62,616 bases of DNA from positions 1-62,616 of the forward strand of contig NZ_CAJXWX010000026.1 in the NCBI RefSeq assembly GCF_913062585.1, read 5' to 3'. Within the stretch, counting starts at the first letter, position 1, and each line of letters starts with the position of its first letter. Below, one piece after another: positions 25,860 through 34,729 of the stretch. Source of the DNA: an uncultured Sphingomonas sp. (GTDB lineage: Bacteria; Pseudomonadota; Alphaproteobacteria; Sphingomonadales; Sphingomonadaceae). Under the pieces are notes generated by a model that did no database searches, was not told the DNA's origin, and saw only the letters and a list, made by a program, of their open reading frames with translations. The translations under genes were made by a program, and so were the position numbers.

Positions 25860-28118
25860 TCAAGGCTTCATCGTCTGCGCCTGGACCTGGGCGGTGCTGA
25901 CCATCGTGCGGTCGGCGGCGTCATGCGCCACCGCGACCCGGTAAGCACCGCCCCTGATCCGCCAGCCGGGCAGGCCGATGTCGTAATCGGCCAGGATACG
26001 CGGCTCGGCGGTCAGGGTGATGCGCCGCGTCTCGCCGGGCTTCAGGTGGACGCGCTGGAACGCGGCCAGGCGCATCGGATCGCCGCTGCCGTCGCGCGCG
26101 ACATAGATTTGCGGGACGTCGGCGCCCTCACGCGCGCCGGTATTGACGATGTCGACGGTGACGCTGATCGTCCGCCCGCCCGTGACGACCGGGTTGCGAT
26201 AGGCAAAACTGGTATAGCTGAGGCCGTGGCCGAAGGGGAAAAGCGGCTTGAATCCCTTCTTCTCATACCAGCGATACCCGACATCGGCCCCCTCGACATA
26301 ATCGACCGGGAAGCTTTGCAACGCCCTGTCCGCCGCAACCGCCGGATTGGCCGCCGCCGCCGCTTCGGCTTCGCTGAGTTTGTCGAGCCCCACCGGGCGC
26401 GGACGTGGCGGTTGCGAGGCGTCGGCCGGGAAGGTGATGGGTAGGCGGCCGGAGGGATCGACCTGGCCGGTCAGGATCGCGGCCAGCGCCTCGCCCCCGC
26501 GCTGGCCGGGATACCAGGCCTGGACGACCGCCGGGACCTTCGCGATCCAGGGCATCAGCACCGGGCCGCCGGTTTCCATGACGGCCACCGTCCTGGGCTG
26601 CACGGCGGCGATGGCGGCGATCAGCGCATCCTGCTGGTTGGGCAGGCGCAGATCGGGCACATCGTCGGCTTCGGTCGTCCATTGCGTGGCGAAGAAGATC
26701 GCCATGTCCGCCTTCTTCGCCGCCGCCAGCGTGGCATTCAGGTTGCGGCCATCCTGCCACTCGATCGCTACCCCCGGCAGGGCCTTGCGTAGCGCGTCGA
26801 GCGGCGACGAGGCATGATAGGTGATCCGCGCGAACGAAGCCGATCCGCCATAGGCCAGCGGTATCTCGACCGGCGCACCACCGACCGACCGCACCTGCGA
26901 CGATCCGCCGCCCGACAACACCCCGACATCGGCATTGCCGCCGATCACCACGATCCGCTTGGCGGTCCGGGCGATGGGCAGCAGGTTGCCGTCATTCTTC
27001 AACAGCACGATCCCCGCTTCCGCCGCACGCTGCGCCACCTCGGCATGGGCGGCATAATCGGGCGTCACCGCCTTGGCCGGCACGGGCGTGTCATAGGCGC
27101 CGGTTTCGATCAGCCCGGTCAGATAGCGCGCGACCATGTCGTTCAACCGCGCCTCGGGCACCTGCCCCTTGGCCACCGCCTCCGCCAGCGGCGCGCCGAA
27201 ATAGATCTCCTTGTCCAGTTCCTGGCCCGACTCCTGGTCCAGCCCGGCATTGGCGGCCTTCACGGTCGAATGGACCGCGCCCCAGTCGCTCATGACCCAG
27301 CCGGGATAGGACCAGTCGCGCTTCAGCACGTCGGTCAGCAGATGGCGGTTCTCGCACGCCCAGTCACCGTTGATCTTGTTATAGGCGCACATGACCGAGC
27401 CGGGATGCCCCTTCTCGATCGCGATCTGAAAGGCGAGCAGGTCGCTCATGCGAAGCGCCGCCTCGCCGATCCGGGCGTCCAGGATGTTGCGCCCTGTTTC
27501 CTGCGCATTGAGCACATAATGTTTGATCGTCGAGACGAGCCGGTTCGACTGCACGCCTGCGATGTGCGCGCCGCCCATCGTGCCCGCGAGAAGCGGGTCC
27601 TCGCCCAGATATTCGAAATTGCGGCCGTTCCAGGGATCGCGGGTCAGATTGACCCCGCCCGCCAGCAGCACGTTGAACCTTTTGTCGCGCGCCTCGGCCC
27701 CGATCATGGCGCCGCCCGCCCGGGCGATCGCCGGATCGAAGCTCGCCGCGGTGGCAAGCCCCGAAGGCAGGGCGGTGGCGACATCGCCCACGCGCTGTTC
27801 CACCTGGTTGGCAACGCCCAGCGAGGCATCGCTTTCGCGCACGAGCGGCACGCCCAGCCGGGGAATGCCGTCGATATGCCCGGCCGAGGGGATCAGTTCA
27901 TTGGTCGTCTTGCCCGCCGCCATCGACGGAAACAGGCCGTGCACCAGCGCAATCTTCTCCTCGCGGGTCATCTGCGCCACGATCCGGTCGGCCCGTGCGC
28001 GGGCGGCCGAGGACGTAATCGTCCCCTTATCCGTCTGCGCCCGAAGCGGTGCCGTCATCCCGGTCACGACCAGCGCGATCATCGCCAGGCCATAGCCAAC
28101 CTTCGCCTTCGTCATCAT
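25860..28118 (-). CDS. glycoside hydrolase family 3 (beta-glucosidase type)
   Basis: A 752-residue exported enzyme with a signal peptide (KVGYGLAMIALVVTGMTAPLRAQ). The GH3 N-terminal barrel has PRLGVPLVRESDASLGVAN, GRNFEYLGEDPLLAGTM, the KHYVLNAQETGR catalytic loop and the nucleophile Asp in WVMSDWGAVHS. The GH3 C-terminal domain has GIVLLKNDGNLLPI and WYPGQRGGEALA. A fibronectin-III-like domain ends it (PFGHGLSYTSFAYRN). It hydrolyses terminal beta-linked glucose or xylose, probably in the periplasm. It is divergent from the TonB receptor at 28298 with LacI-type palindromes between. GTG 28121 and ATG 28118/28115 are all possible starts. Confidence 0.9.
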   Translation of the reverse strand: MMTKAKVGYGLAMIALVVTGMTAPLRAQTDKGTITSSAARARADRIVAQMTREEKIALVHGLFPSMAAGKTTNELIPSAGHIDGIPRLGVPLVRESDASLGVANQVEQRVGDVATALPSGLATAASFDPAIARAGGAMIGAEARDKRFNVLLAGGVNLTRDPWNGRNFEYLGEDPLLAGTMGGAHIAGVQSNRLVSTIKHYVLNAQETGRNILDARIGEAALRMSDLLAFQIAIEKGHPGSVMCAYNKINGDWACENRHLLTDVLKRDWSYPGWVMSDWGAVHSTVKAANAGLDQESGQELDKEIYFGAPLAEAVAKGQVPEARLNDMVARYLTGLIETGAYDTPVPAKAVTPDYAAHAEVAQRAAEAGIVLLKNDGNLLPIARTAKRIVVIGGNADVGVLSGGGSSQVRSVGGAPVEIPLAYGGSASFARITYHASSPLDALRKALPGVAIEWQDGRNLNATLAAAKKADMAIFFATQWTTEADDVPDLRLPNQQDALIAAIAAVQPRTVAVMETGGPVLMPWIAKVPAVVQAWYPGQRGGEALAAILTGQVDPSGRLPITFPADASQPPRPRPVGLDKLSEAEAAAAANPAVAADRALQSFPVDYVEGADVGYRWYEKKGFKPLFPFGHGLSYTSFAYRNPVVTGGRTISVTVDIVNTGAREGADVPQIYVARDGSGDPMRLAAFQRVHLKPGETRRITLTAEPRILADYDIGLPGWRIRGGAYRVAVAHDAADRTMVSTAQVQAQTMKP

Positions 28119-28178
28119 CACCCTCTCGAAGTCTTACGCTTTTGCCTCTTGTGTTGCATGATTGCCGACCTGTCCAGA

Positions 28179-28186
28179 GAACGTTC
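28179..28186. promoter_or_regulatory. LacI-type operator half of a pair, GAACGTTC
   Basis: Core palindrome GAACGTTC within AGAGAACGTTCACA, in the gap between the GH3 gene and the TonB receptor. A second copy lies 66 bases downstream. A central CG in an 8-bp palindrome is typical of LacI/GalR operators, and a LacI gene ends this locus. Confidence 0.6.
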
Positions 28187-28244
28187 ACAATCATGGCATT
28201 TCAACGCCTAGCGTCTCTTGACACCCTCCCGCCTTTGCGCGAGT

Positions 28245-28252
28245 GAACGTTC
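28245..28252. promoter_or_regulatory. second LacI-type operator, GAACGTTC
   Basis: Core GAACGTTC within AGTGAACGTTCCCA, 46 bases before the receptor start. A TTGACA at 28218-28223 lies just upstream, so the palindrome would overlap the -10 region or start point if that is the -35 box. The matching -10 is poor. The 66-base spacing to the other copy would allow looping between two bound dimers. Confidence 0.58.
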
Positions 28253-28297
28253 CCAAGAGCGCGGACCACCGCGCCTGTTCATGAAGGGGAGGATTTC

Positions 28298-31200
28298 ATG
28301 CGAAGCGTTCGTGCTCGCCTGCTTTCGAATTTTGCCATCGGTGTTTCCGCCGTCGCCCTGACGCTGCCTGCCGCCGCGCGCGCGCAGGATGCCGCCGCCA
28401 CGATGGGCAATCCCGGCCCGGCCCAGACCGATCCGCAGGCGCCGACCACCGGTCCCGCCGATCCCGCGCAGGGCGAAGGCGACATCGTCGTCACCGGCAT
28501 CCGCGCCAGCTTGCGCCAGTCGATCGACATCAAGCGCAATGCGCAGGGCGTGGTCGACGCGATCAGCGCCGAGGAAATGGGGAAATTCCCCGACACCAAC
28601 CTGGCGGAGTCGCTCCAGCGCATCACCGGCGTGTCGATCGACCGCTCGAACGGCGAAGGCCAGTTCGTCACGGTGCGCGGCTTCGGCCCCGAATATAATC
28701 TCGTCACGCTGAACGGCCGGCAGATGCCGACCGCCGCGATCGGCGACGGCAACAGCGCGCCGGGCTCGCGCTCGTTCGACTTCGCCAATCTCGCCTCCGA
28801 AGGCGTCGCCGCGCTCGAGGTCTACAAGTCCGGTCGTGCGACCGTGCCGTCGGGCGGCATCGGCTCGACCATCAACATCCGCACGCCCCGCCCGCTGGAC
28901 AAGCCGGGCCTGCGGGGCTCGCTCTCGGCGCGCGGCGTCGTCGACACCTCGCAGAACGGCGGCAAGGACATCACGCCCGAAGTGTCGGGCATCTTCTCCG
29001 ACACCTTCGCCGACGACCGGATCGGCGTGTTGCTGACGGGCGCCTATCAGCGTCGCAATTTCAGCCAGAACCAGGCCAATGTCGGGTGGCGCGACGGCTA
29101 TCTGGGGGCGGAGAATAACTGGGGTTCGTTGGCGCAAGCAGGCGATCCGCGCTATGCCAACATCACCAACCGGCCCGGCCCGAGCGACGTGTATCAGGTG
29201 CCGCAAAACGCCAGCTACAACATCGTCAACGGCCGCCGCGAACGCATCAACGGCCAGGCCGTGCTGCAATTCCGCCCGAGCGACAACCTGACCGCGACGG
29301 TCGACTATACCTATTCGCAGAATACCGTCGACATTCGCGACAACAATGTCGGCATCTGGTACAACCATAACGATACGTCGAGCGCCTGGACCAACGGCCC
29401 GGTCGCCGGTCCCGTTTTCTATACCGAGCGCTTCACCGCCGCCGAGGGCAAGGACCTGGCCTATTCGGTGTCCGATACGTCGGTGCGCAGCATCAACCGG
29501 TCACTGGGCGGCAACCTGACCTGGAAGGGTCCGGGCGGCGTCACCATGTCGCTCGACGCGCATCATTCGACCGCCGAGTCCCGCCCCGACAACCCCTATG
29601 GCAACAGCAATTCGGTCGGCACCGCGATCTTTGGCGTGCAGAGCCAGACGATCAATTTCGACAACAAGCTGCCCGTAATCTCGTTCGCGATGCAGCCGGG
29701 CATTGATCCGCTCAACGCCGCCAACATCGTCCCCACCGGCAGTGCATTCCGCAATTCCTATTTCCGGGACGAGATCAACCAGGTGCAGCTGCGCGGGCAT
29801 TACGACCATGAGCATGGCTTCATGGACAGCCTGGACTGGGGTTTCGACTATACCGACAACAAGGTCCGCTCGGCCTATAGCGTGCTCCAAAACGACACCT
29901 GGGGCGGCACCGGCGGCGACAGCGCGGCCCAGCGCGCGGCGGCCGCCGCCCTGATCCCCGACGACCTGTTCAAGCTGATCAGCGTGCCCGACAAATTCTC
30001 CGGGATCGGCGGCGCGGACAATGCGGCGATCGTGAAGTCCTTCTATGGCTTCAACCTGCCGAACATGGTCTCGCTGCTCGACAAGGCTTACGGCATCTGC
30101 GGCGGCAACGGCCAGTGCCTGGTTCCGTACACCACGGACTCGCGCATCCGCGAAAAGACCGTCTCGCCCTATTTCCAGTTCAACGGCAAGATGGACCTGT
30201 TCGCGCGTCCCGCCCATCTGATCGCCGGGCTTCGCTTCGAGAATACCGACGTCTCGGCCTCGGCCCTGGTGCCGACCCCGGTCGGCGCGCGGCAGAATTC
30301 GCAGAACGAGTTCAACATCCTGTTCTCGGGCAGCGGCTTCACGACCTTCAAGGGCAGCTACCAGAACTGGTTGCCGTCGGTCGACTTCGACTTCCAGCCG
30401 CTGGAAAACGTCAAGCTGCGCGCGTCGTACAGCCACACCATCACCCGCGCCGATTATGGCAGTCTGCAGGGCGGTCGCAACCTGTCGCAGCTGTTCCGCA
30501 TCGGCGGCGGCACCGGCAGTGTCGGCAATCCGAACCTGATCCCCTACAAGTCGAAGAATATCGACCTGTCGGCGGAGTGGTATTACAAGTCCGACAGCTA
30601 TATCTCGGTGGGCTTCTTCCACAAGGACGTGTCGAACTTCATCGGCCAGACCCAGGTCAATTCGACCGTTCCGGGCGTGACGTCTCCGGTCACCAGCTTC
30701 AACGGCGTGACGCAGTATGGCCCGCGCTATCAGGCGGCGATCAACGCGCTGGGGACGAACGCGACCTTCGCGCAGGTCCGCGACTATATCGCCGCCAACT
30801 TCCCCGGCGGCGTGGTCAACGGCACGATCGTGGCACAGCCCAATGATCCGGCGGTCAACTTCGTCATCACGACGCCGTTCAACAGCAGCCAGACGGCCAG
30901 CGTCGACGGATTCGAGTTCGCGATCCAGCATAATTTCTGGGACACCGGCTTCGGCACCATCCTGAACTACACGATCGTCAACGGGAACCGGAACTACGAC
31001 AACCGCCTGCCCGCCACCGTGTCGCAATTCGCGATCACCGGCCTGTCGGACAGCGCCAATGCCGTGTTGTTCTACGACAAGTTCGGTATCCAGGCGCGTG
31101 CGGCCTATAACTGGCGCAAGGGGTATCTGGCTGGGGCGGGCATCAACCCGGTCTATGTCAACACCTATGGCCAGCTGGACGCGAGTGCGAGCTATGCGGT

Positions 31201-31342
31201 GACAAAGAGCGTGGCGGTCTTTGCCGAGGGTATCAACATCTTGGGCGAGAACCGCAGCGGGCACCTGCGTTCGGATCGCAACGTCAACTTCATCACCAAG
31301 CAGGATGCGCGCTACGCGGCGGGCGTGCGCTTCACCTTCTGA
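28298..31342 (+). CDS. TonB-dependent receptor, carbohydrate-utilisation type
   Basis: A 1014-residue outer-membrane receptor. The signal peptide ends at ARAQ. The TonB box/plug start is GDIVVTGIRASLRQSIDIKRNA, followed by VVDAISAEEMGKFPDTNLAESLQRITGVSIDR, the N-terminal signature of the large sugar-receptor group seen in Caulobacter, Xanthomonas and sphingomonads. The plug core has FVTVRGFGPEYNLVTLNGRQMP and VYKSGRATVPSGGIGSTINIRTPRP. The barrel ends YAAGVRFTF. It is the first gene of the plus-strand locus that continues through the halogenase-like genes and SapC. Expression is probably controlled by the LacI protein through the palindromes upstream. Confidence 0.92.
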   Translation: MRSVRARLLSNFAIGVSAVALTLPAAARAQDAAATMGNPGPAQTDPQAPTTGPADPAQGEGDIVVTGIRASLRQSIDIKRNAQGVVDAISAEEMGKFPDTNLAESLQRITGVSIDRSNGEGQFVTVRGFGPEYNLVTLNGRQMPTAAIGDGNSAPGSRSFDFANLASEGVAALEVYKSGRATVPSGGIGSTINIRTPRPLDKPGLRGSLSARGVVDTSQNGGKDITPEVSGIFSDTFADDRIGVLLTGAYQRRNFSQNQANVGWRDGYLGAENNWGSLAQAGDPRYANITNRPGPSDVYQVPQNASYNIVNGRRERINGQAVLQFRPSDNLTATVDYTYSQNTVDIRDNNVGIWYNHNDTSSAWTNGPVAGPVFYTERFTAAEGKDLAYSVSDTSVRSINRSLGGNLTWKGPGGVTMSLDAHHSTAESRPDNPYGNSNSVGTAIFGVQSQTINFDNKLPVISFAMQPGIDPLNAANIVPTGSAFRNSYFRDEINQVQLRGHYDHEHGFMDSLDWGFDYTDNKVRSAYSVLQNDTWGGTGGDSAAQRAAAAALIPDDLFKLISVPDKFSGIGGADNAAIVKSFYGFNLPNMVSLLDKAYGICGGNGQCLVPYTTDSRIREKTVSPYFQFNGKMDLFARPAHLIAGLRFENTDVSASALVPTPVGARQNSQNEFNILFSGSGFTTFKGSYQNWLPSVDFDFQPLENVKLRASYSHTITRADYGSLQGGRNLSQLFRIGGGTGSVGNPNLIPYKSKNIDLSAEWYYKSDSYISVGFFHKDVSNFIGQTQVNSTVPGVTSPVTSFNGVTQYGPRYQAAINALGTNATFAQVRDYIAANFPGGVVNGTIVAQPNDPAVNFVITTPFNSSQTASVDGFEFAIQHNFWDTGFGTILNYTIVNGNRNYDNRLPATVSQFAITGLSDSANAVLFYDKFGIQARAAYNWRKGYLAGAGINPVYVNTYGQLDASASYAVTKSVAVFAEGINILGENRSGHLRSDRNVNFITKQDARYAAGVRFTF

Positions 31343-31363
31343 TGCGCGTGCGCTGACGATCAT

Positions 31364-31404
31364 GGGAAAAACCGGCTCTCCTTGCGGGAAAGCTGGCTTT
31401 TCCC
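31364..31404 (+). terminator. imperfect hairpin between receptor and halogenase-like gene
   Basis: GGGAAAAACCGGCT (from 31364) can pair with AGCTGGCTTTTCCC (ending 31404), with two mismatches. There is no T-run after it. It may be a partial terminator or mRNA-stability element lowering expression of the downstream enzymes relative to the receptor. Confidence 0.35.
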
Positions 31405-31432
31405 GCCGATCGTCGGCAATTTGCGATCCAGA

Positions 31433-32986
31433 ATGACGACCGGGATCAGGACAGCGGTGGATCAGGCTATCACCCGGCCCATGACCCGGATCGTGGTCGT
31501 AGGCGGCGGCACCGCAGGCTGGCTGTCGGCCTGCCGCATCGCCGCCGCGACCGCCGGATCGGTCGCGGTGACTCTGGTCGAATCCCCCGACGTGCCCAGC
31601 ATCGGCGTGGGCGAAGGCACATGGCCTACGATCCGGCGCACGCTGGAGCGGATCGGCATCGGCGAAACCGAGCTGCTGCGGGCCTGTGACGGTTCGTTCA
31701 AGCAGGGGACGCGCTTCGACGGCTGGGCGACGGGCGCGGCGGACGATCGCTATTACCACCCCTTCGTGCCGCCCATCGACAGCGATCCCGCCGACCTGCC
31801 CGGCGATCGCCCCTTTGCCTTCGCCGCCTGCGCCCAGCCCCATGTCTGCGCCGAGGACCTCGCCCCACGCCAACCGGCCATGCCCGATTATGCGGGCGCG
31901 CTGAACTATGCCTATCATCTCGACGCGGCTAGGCTCGCCGCGCTGCTGACCCGCCATGCCACCACCCATTTGGGCGTGCATCATGTCCGCGATCATGTCG
32001 TCTCGGTCGAACGGGCCGGGAATGGCGACATCGCGGCGGTCGCCACCCGCCAGTCGGGACGTATCGCGGGCGACCTGTTCCTCGACTGTAGCGGCCATCG
32101 CGGCTTGCTGATCGGCGAGACGCTGGGGGTGGAGTCGGTCGACATGTCCCCAATCCTGTTCAACGACCGAGCGCTGGCGGTGCAGGTGCCGGTCGCGCCG
32201 GACAGCCCCATCGCGTCGCAGACGGTGGCGACCGCCCATGCCGCCGGGTGGCTCTGGGACATCGGGCTGCCGACACGGCGCGGGATCGGCTGCGTCTATG
32301 CCTCCGCCTTCATGAGCGACGACGAGGCGGAGGACGTGCTTGCGCGATATTGCCGCCGGATCGCGTCCGACCTCCCGTCGCCGCGCCGCCTGACCTTCCG
32401 CTCGGCCTATCGTACCGCACCCTGGACGGCCAACTGCCTCGCCATCGGTCAGTCGGCGGGGTTCATGGAGCCGCTGGAGGCATCGGCTATCGTCATGATC
32501 GAGCTGTCGCTCGACGCGCTGCTCGACGATTTTCCGGTGGACCCGGCCCTGATGTCGATCCAGGCCCGACGCTTCAACATGCTGGCGCGCTATCGCTGGG
32601 AGCGGATCGTCGACTTCCTGAAGCTCCATTATGTGCTCAGCCGTCGCGAGGAGCCCTATTGGCGCGCACACCGCGATCCCGCCACCATGTCCGACCGGCT
32701 GGCCGAGGCGCTGGCGCTGTGGCGGCACCGCGCGCCGTCCGCATTCGACCTGCCGATGCAGGACGAGCTGTTTCCGGCGGCCAGCTATCGCTACATCCTC
32801 TGGGGCATGGGTTTCCCCGCCCCCCTCCCCTCGCCCGTCCGCCGCGCCGCGCGTCCCGACCTGGCCGGCCAGCTTCGCCAGGTCGAACAGCGGGGCCGCG
32901 CCCTGGCCGCGAGCCTGCCGACCAATCGCGCCTATCTCGATGCGCTGCGCGCCGAGCAGGCTTCTCCCGCCGAAAGAACCGCCTGA
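31433..32986 (+). CDS. tryptophan-halogenase-family flavoprotein (first copy)
   Basis: A 517-residue FADH2-dependent halogenase-fold protein. It shows the FAD motif GGGTAGW, the [13 protein letters not shown] segment, a Lys in GSFKQGTRF aligned with the catalytic Lys79 of RebH, and FMEPLEAS with the conserved Glu. The WxWxIP motif reads WLWDIGLP, so the Pro is displaced by an inserted Gly. True tryptophan halogenases make 5-, 6- or 7-chlorotryptophan; members next to TonB receptors in sugar loci have no proven reaction. Neither a flavin reductase nor a secondary-metabolite gene is nearby. The start is uncertain: the ATG at 31481 begins right at the FAD fold ([10 protein letters not shown]). 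The stop overlaps the SapC start. Confidence 0.8.
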   Translation: MTTGIRTAVDQAITRPMTRIVVVGGGTAGWLSACRIAAATAGSVAVTLVESPDVPSIGVGEGTWPTIRRTLERIGIGETELLRACDGSFKQGTRFDGWATGAADDRYYHPFVPPIDSDPADLPGDRPFAFAACAQPHVCAEDLAPRQPAMPDYAGALNYAYHLDAARLAALLTRHATTHLGVHHVRDHVVSVERAGNGDIAAVATRQSGRIAGDLFLDCSGHRGLLIGETLGVESVDMSPILFNDRALAVQVPVAPDSPIASQTVATAHAAGWLWDIGLPTRRGIGCVYASAFMSDDEAEDVLARYCRRIASDLPSPRRLTFRSAYRTAPWTANCLAIGQSAGFMEPLEASAIVMIELSLDALLDDFPVDPALMSIQARRFNMLARYRWERIVDFLKLHYVLSRREEPYWRAHRDPATMSDRLAEALALWRHRAPSAFDLPMQDELFPAASYRYILWGMGFPAPLPSPVRRAARPDLAGQLRQVEQRGRALAASLPTNRAYLDALRAEQASPAERTA

Positions 32987-33705
32987 TGCCCCGCCACGAA
33001 GCCCTGAGCGCCGACGATCACCGCGACCTGCGCATCCTGGAGTCGCGCGACGCCGCGCTCGGCGATGCCCGCATGGCCTGCATCACCGTCCCCGCCGAGT
33101 TCCGCGCGGTGCAGGCCGAATATCCCATTCTGTTCCGCCTCAACGAAACCCGCGACCGGTTCAGCGCCCTTGCGATGTTCGGGTTCGAGAATGGCGAAAA
33201 TCTCTATCTGGCGGACGGCCGCTGGGACGCGCGCTATCGTCCGCTGGCGATCGACATCCAGCCCTTCCTGATCGGCGGCAGCCCGGAGGATGACGGCCCC
33301 AAACAGGTCCATGTCGATCTCGACTCTCCCCGCATCGCCACCGGGGCGCAGGGCGTTCGGATATTCGACAAGCATGGCCGCCCGACGCCGTATCTCGAGC
33401 GTGTGATCCAGCAGGTCGGCGAACTCGACCATGGCTTTCGCGAAGCGGGCGCCTTCTTCGCCGCGCTCCAGCGATACGAACTGCTGGAGCCGTTCACGCT
33501 GGACGTGACGCTCGACGACGGCTCGTCCAACCGGCTGATCGGGTATCACATCATCGCCGAGGAGCGGCTGGCCGCGCTGGGCGGCGCGGTGCTCGCCGAA
33601 CTGCAGGCGGCGGGCTATCTGGAGCCGATCTATATGGCGATCGCCTCGCTTGGCCAGATCAGCGGACTGATCGCGCGGCGCAACCGGCGGGGCGCGCATG
33701 GCTGA
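32986..33705 (+). CDS. SapC-family protein
   Basis: A 239-residue protein matching the SapC pattern: VPAEFRAVQAEYPILFRLNETRDRFSALAMFGFENGENLYL, then RYRPLAIDIQPFLIG and VDLDSPRI, with the C-terminal part covering AFFAALQRYELLEPFTLDV and AIASLGQISGLIARRNRR. SapC was named in Campylobacter S-layer context, but its molecular role is unknown. In sphingomonads and Caulobacter it recurs between halogenase-like and cupin genes in TonB receptor loci. The ATG overlaps the halogenase stop (TGATG), and its own end overlaps the cupin gene by 8 bases, so translation is coupled. Confidence 0.85.
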   Translation: MPRHEALSADDHRDLRILESRDAALGDARMACITVPAEFRAVQAEYPILFRLNETRDRFSALAMFGFENGENLYLADGRWDARYRPLAIDIQPFLIGGSPEDDGPKQVHVDLDSPRIATGAQGVRIFDKHGRPTPYLERVIQQVGELDHGFREAGAFFAALQRYELLEPFTLDVTLDDGSSNRLIGYHIIAEERLAALGGAVLAELQAAGYLEPIYMAIASLGQISGLIARRNRRGAHG

Positions 33706-34729
33706 CGCCGATCCCGGGCGACTGACCGCCCTTCCCCCGGTGCCCGAAGTGACGGTCGCCGATGCCGCCGAGCTGGATCACATCCTGCGCGAGGCCGATC
33801 GCCCCTTCGTCGTGCGCGGCCTGACCGCCGACTGGCCGCTGGTCCAGGCGGGGCGGCGCTCAGGCGAAGCGGCGCGGACCTATCTGCTCGACCATCGCCG
33901 CGACCGGCCCTTCACCGTCTCGGTCGGCGTGCCGGGCAGCGGCGGGCGGCTCTTTTACGACGACGCCATGGCGATGAACTTCCGCATGATGGAGGCGGGG
34001 CTTCCCGAGATCTTCGCGCGGATCGCCCAGTTCGCGGGGCAGCCCGAGGCGCCGTCCATCTATCTCGCCTCGATCGACATGCACCAATATTTCGACGGGC
34101 TGCACGCGGCGAACCATGTCGATCTGGGCGAGCGTGATCTGCTGGCCAGCATCTGGATCGGCACCCGCACCCGGATCGCCGCGCATAACGACGTGCCGCA
34201 CAATCTGGCGATCTGCGCGGTCGGCCGCCGCCGCTTCACGCTGTTCCCGCGCGAGCAGTTCCGCAACCTCTATCTCGGCCCCGTCGACAACACGCCCGCC
34301 GGTCGTGCGGTCAGCATGGTCGATTTCCACGCCCCCGATCTCGACCGCCATCCCCGCTTCGCCGAAGCCCTGGCAAGCGCGCAGGTCGCCGATCTGGCGG
34401 CGGGCGACGCGGTCTTCATCCCCGCGCTCTGGTGGCATCATGTCGAGGGGACCGAGGATTTCAACGTGCTGGTCAATTACTGGTGGCGCGACGCGCCCCG
34501 CTGGATGGGCCAGCCGCAAGAGGCGCTGAACCACGCGATGATGACGATCCGCGACCTGCCCGCCGACCAGAAGGCGCATTGGCGCGCGATGTTCGACCAT
34601 TATGTCTTCGCCAATGACGACAGCGTGACCGCGCACATTCCCGAAGGCGGGCGCGGGATCCTGGACCCGATGACGCCCGACCTGGCAGGCCGCATCCGCG
34701 CGTTCCTGTTGCGGACGCTCAGCCGATGA
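33698..34729 (+). CDS. cupin-like (JmjC/FIH-type) 2-oxoglutarate oxygenase-fold protein
   Basis: A 343-residue protein of the Cupin_8 group. RPFVVRGLTADWPLV is the family's N-terminal signature. Candidate iron ligands are His and Asp in AAHNDVPHN and the distal His in PALWWHHVEG. FTLFPREQFRNLYLGPVD matches the region after the HxD strand. Proteins of this kind hydroxylate amino acid side chains in partner proteins using 2-oxoglutarate. The partner is unknown; the TonB receptor, SapC or the halogenase-like proteins are candidates. It overlaps the SapC gene (8 bases) and the next halogenase gene (ATGA). Confidence 0.83.
   Translation: MADADPGRLTALPPVPEVTVADAAELDHILREADRPFVVRGLTADWPLVQAGRRSGEAARTYLLDHRRDRPFTVSVGVPGSGGRLFYDDAMAMNFRMMEAGLPEIFARIAQFAGQPEAPSIYLASIDMHQYFDGLHAANHVDLGERDLLASIWIGTRTRIAAHNDVPHNLAICAVGRRRFTLFPREQFRNLYLGPVDNTPAGRAVSMVDFHAPDLDRHPRFAEALASAQVADLAAGDAVFIPALWWHHVEGTEDFNVLVNYWWRDAPRWMGQPQEALNHAMMTIRDLPADQKAHWRAMFDHYVFANDDSVTAHIPEGGRGILDPMTPDLAGRIRAFLLRTLSR

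Noticed and set aside
29501..32728. A 1075-codon antisense open frame across the TonB receptor and halogenase-like gene
   Set aside because: Same artefact; the plus-strand genes have clear motifs throughout and the antisense product has none.
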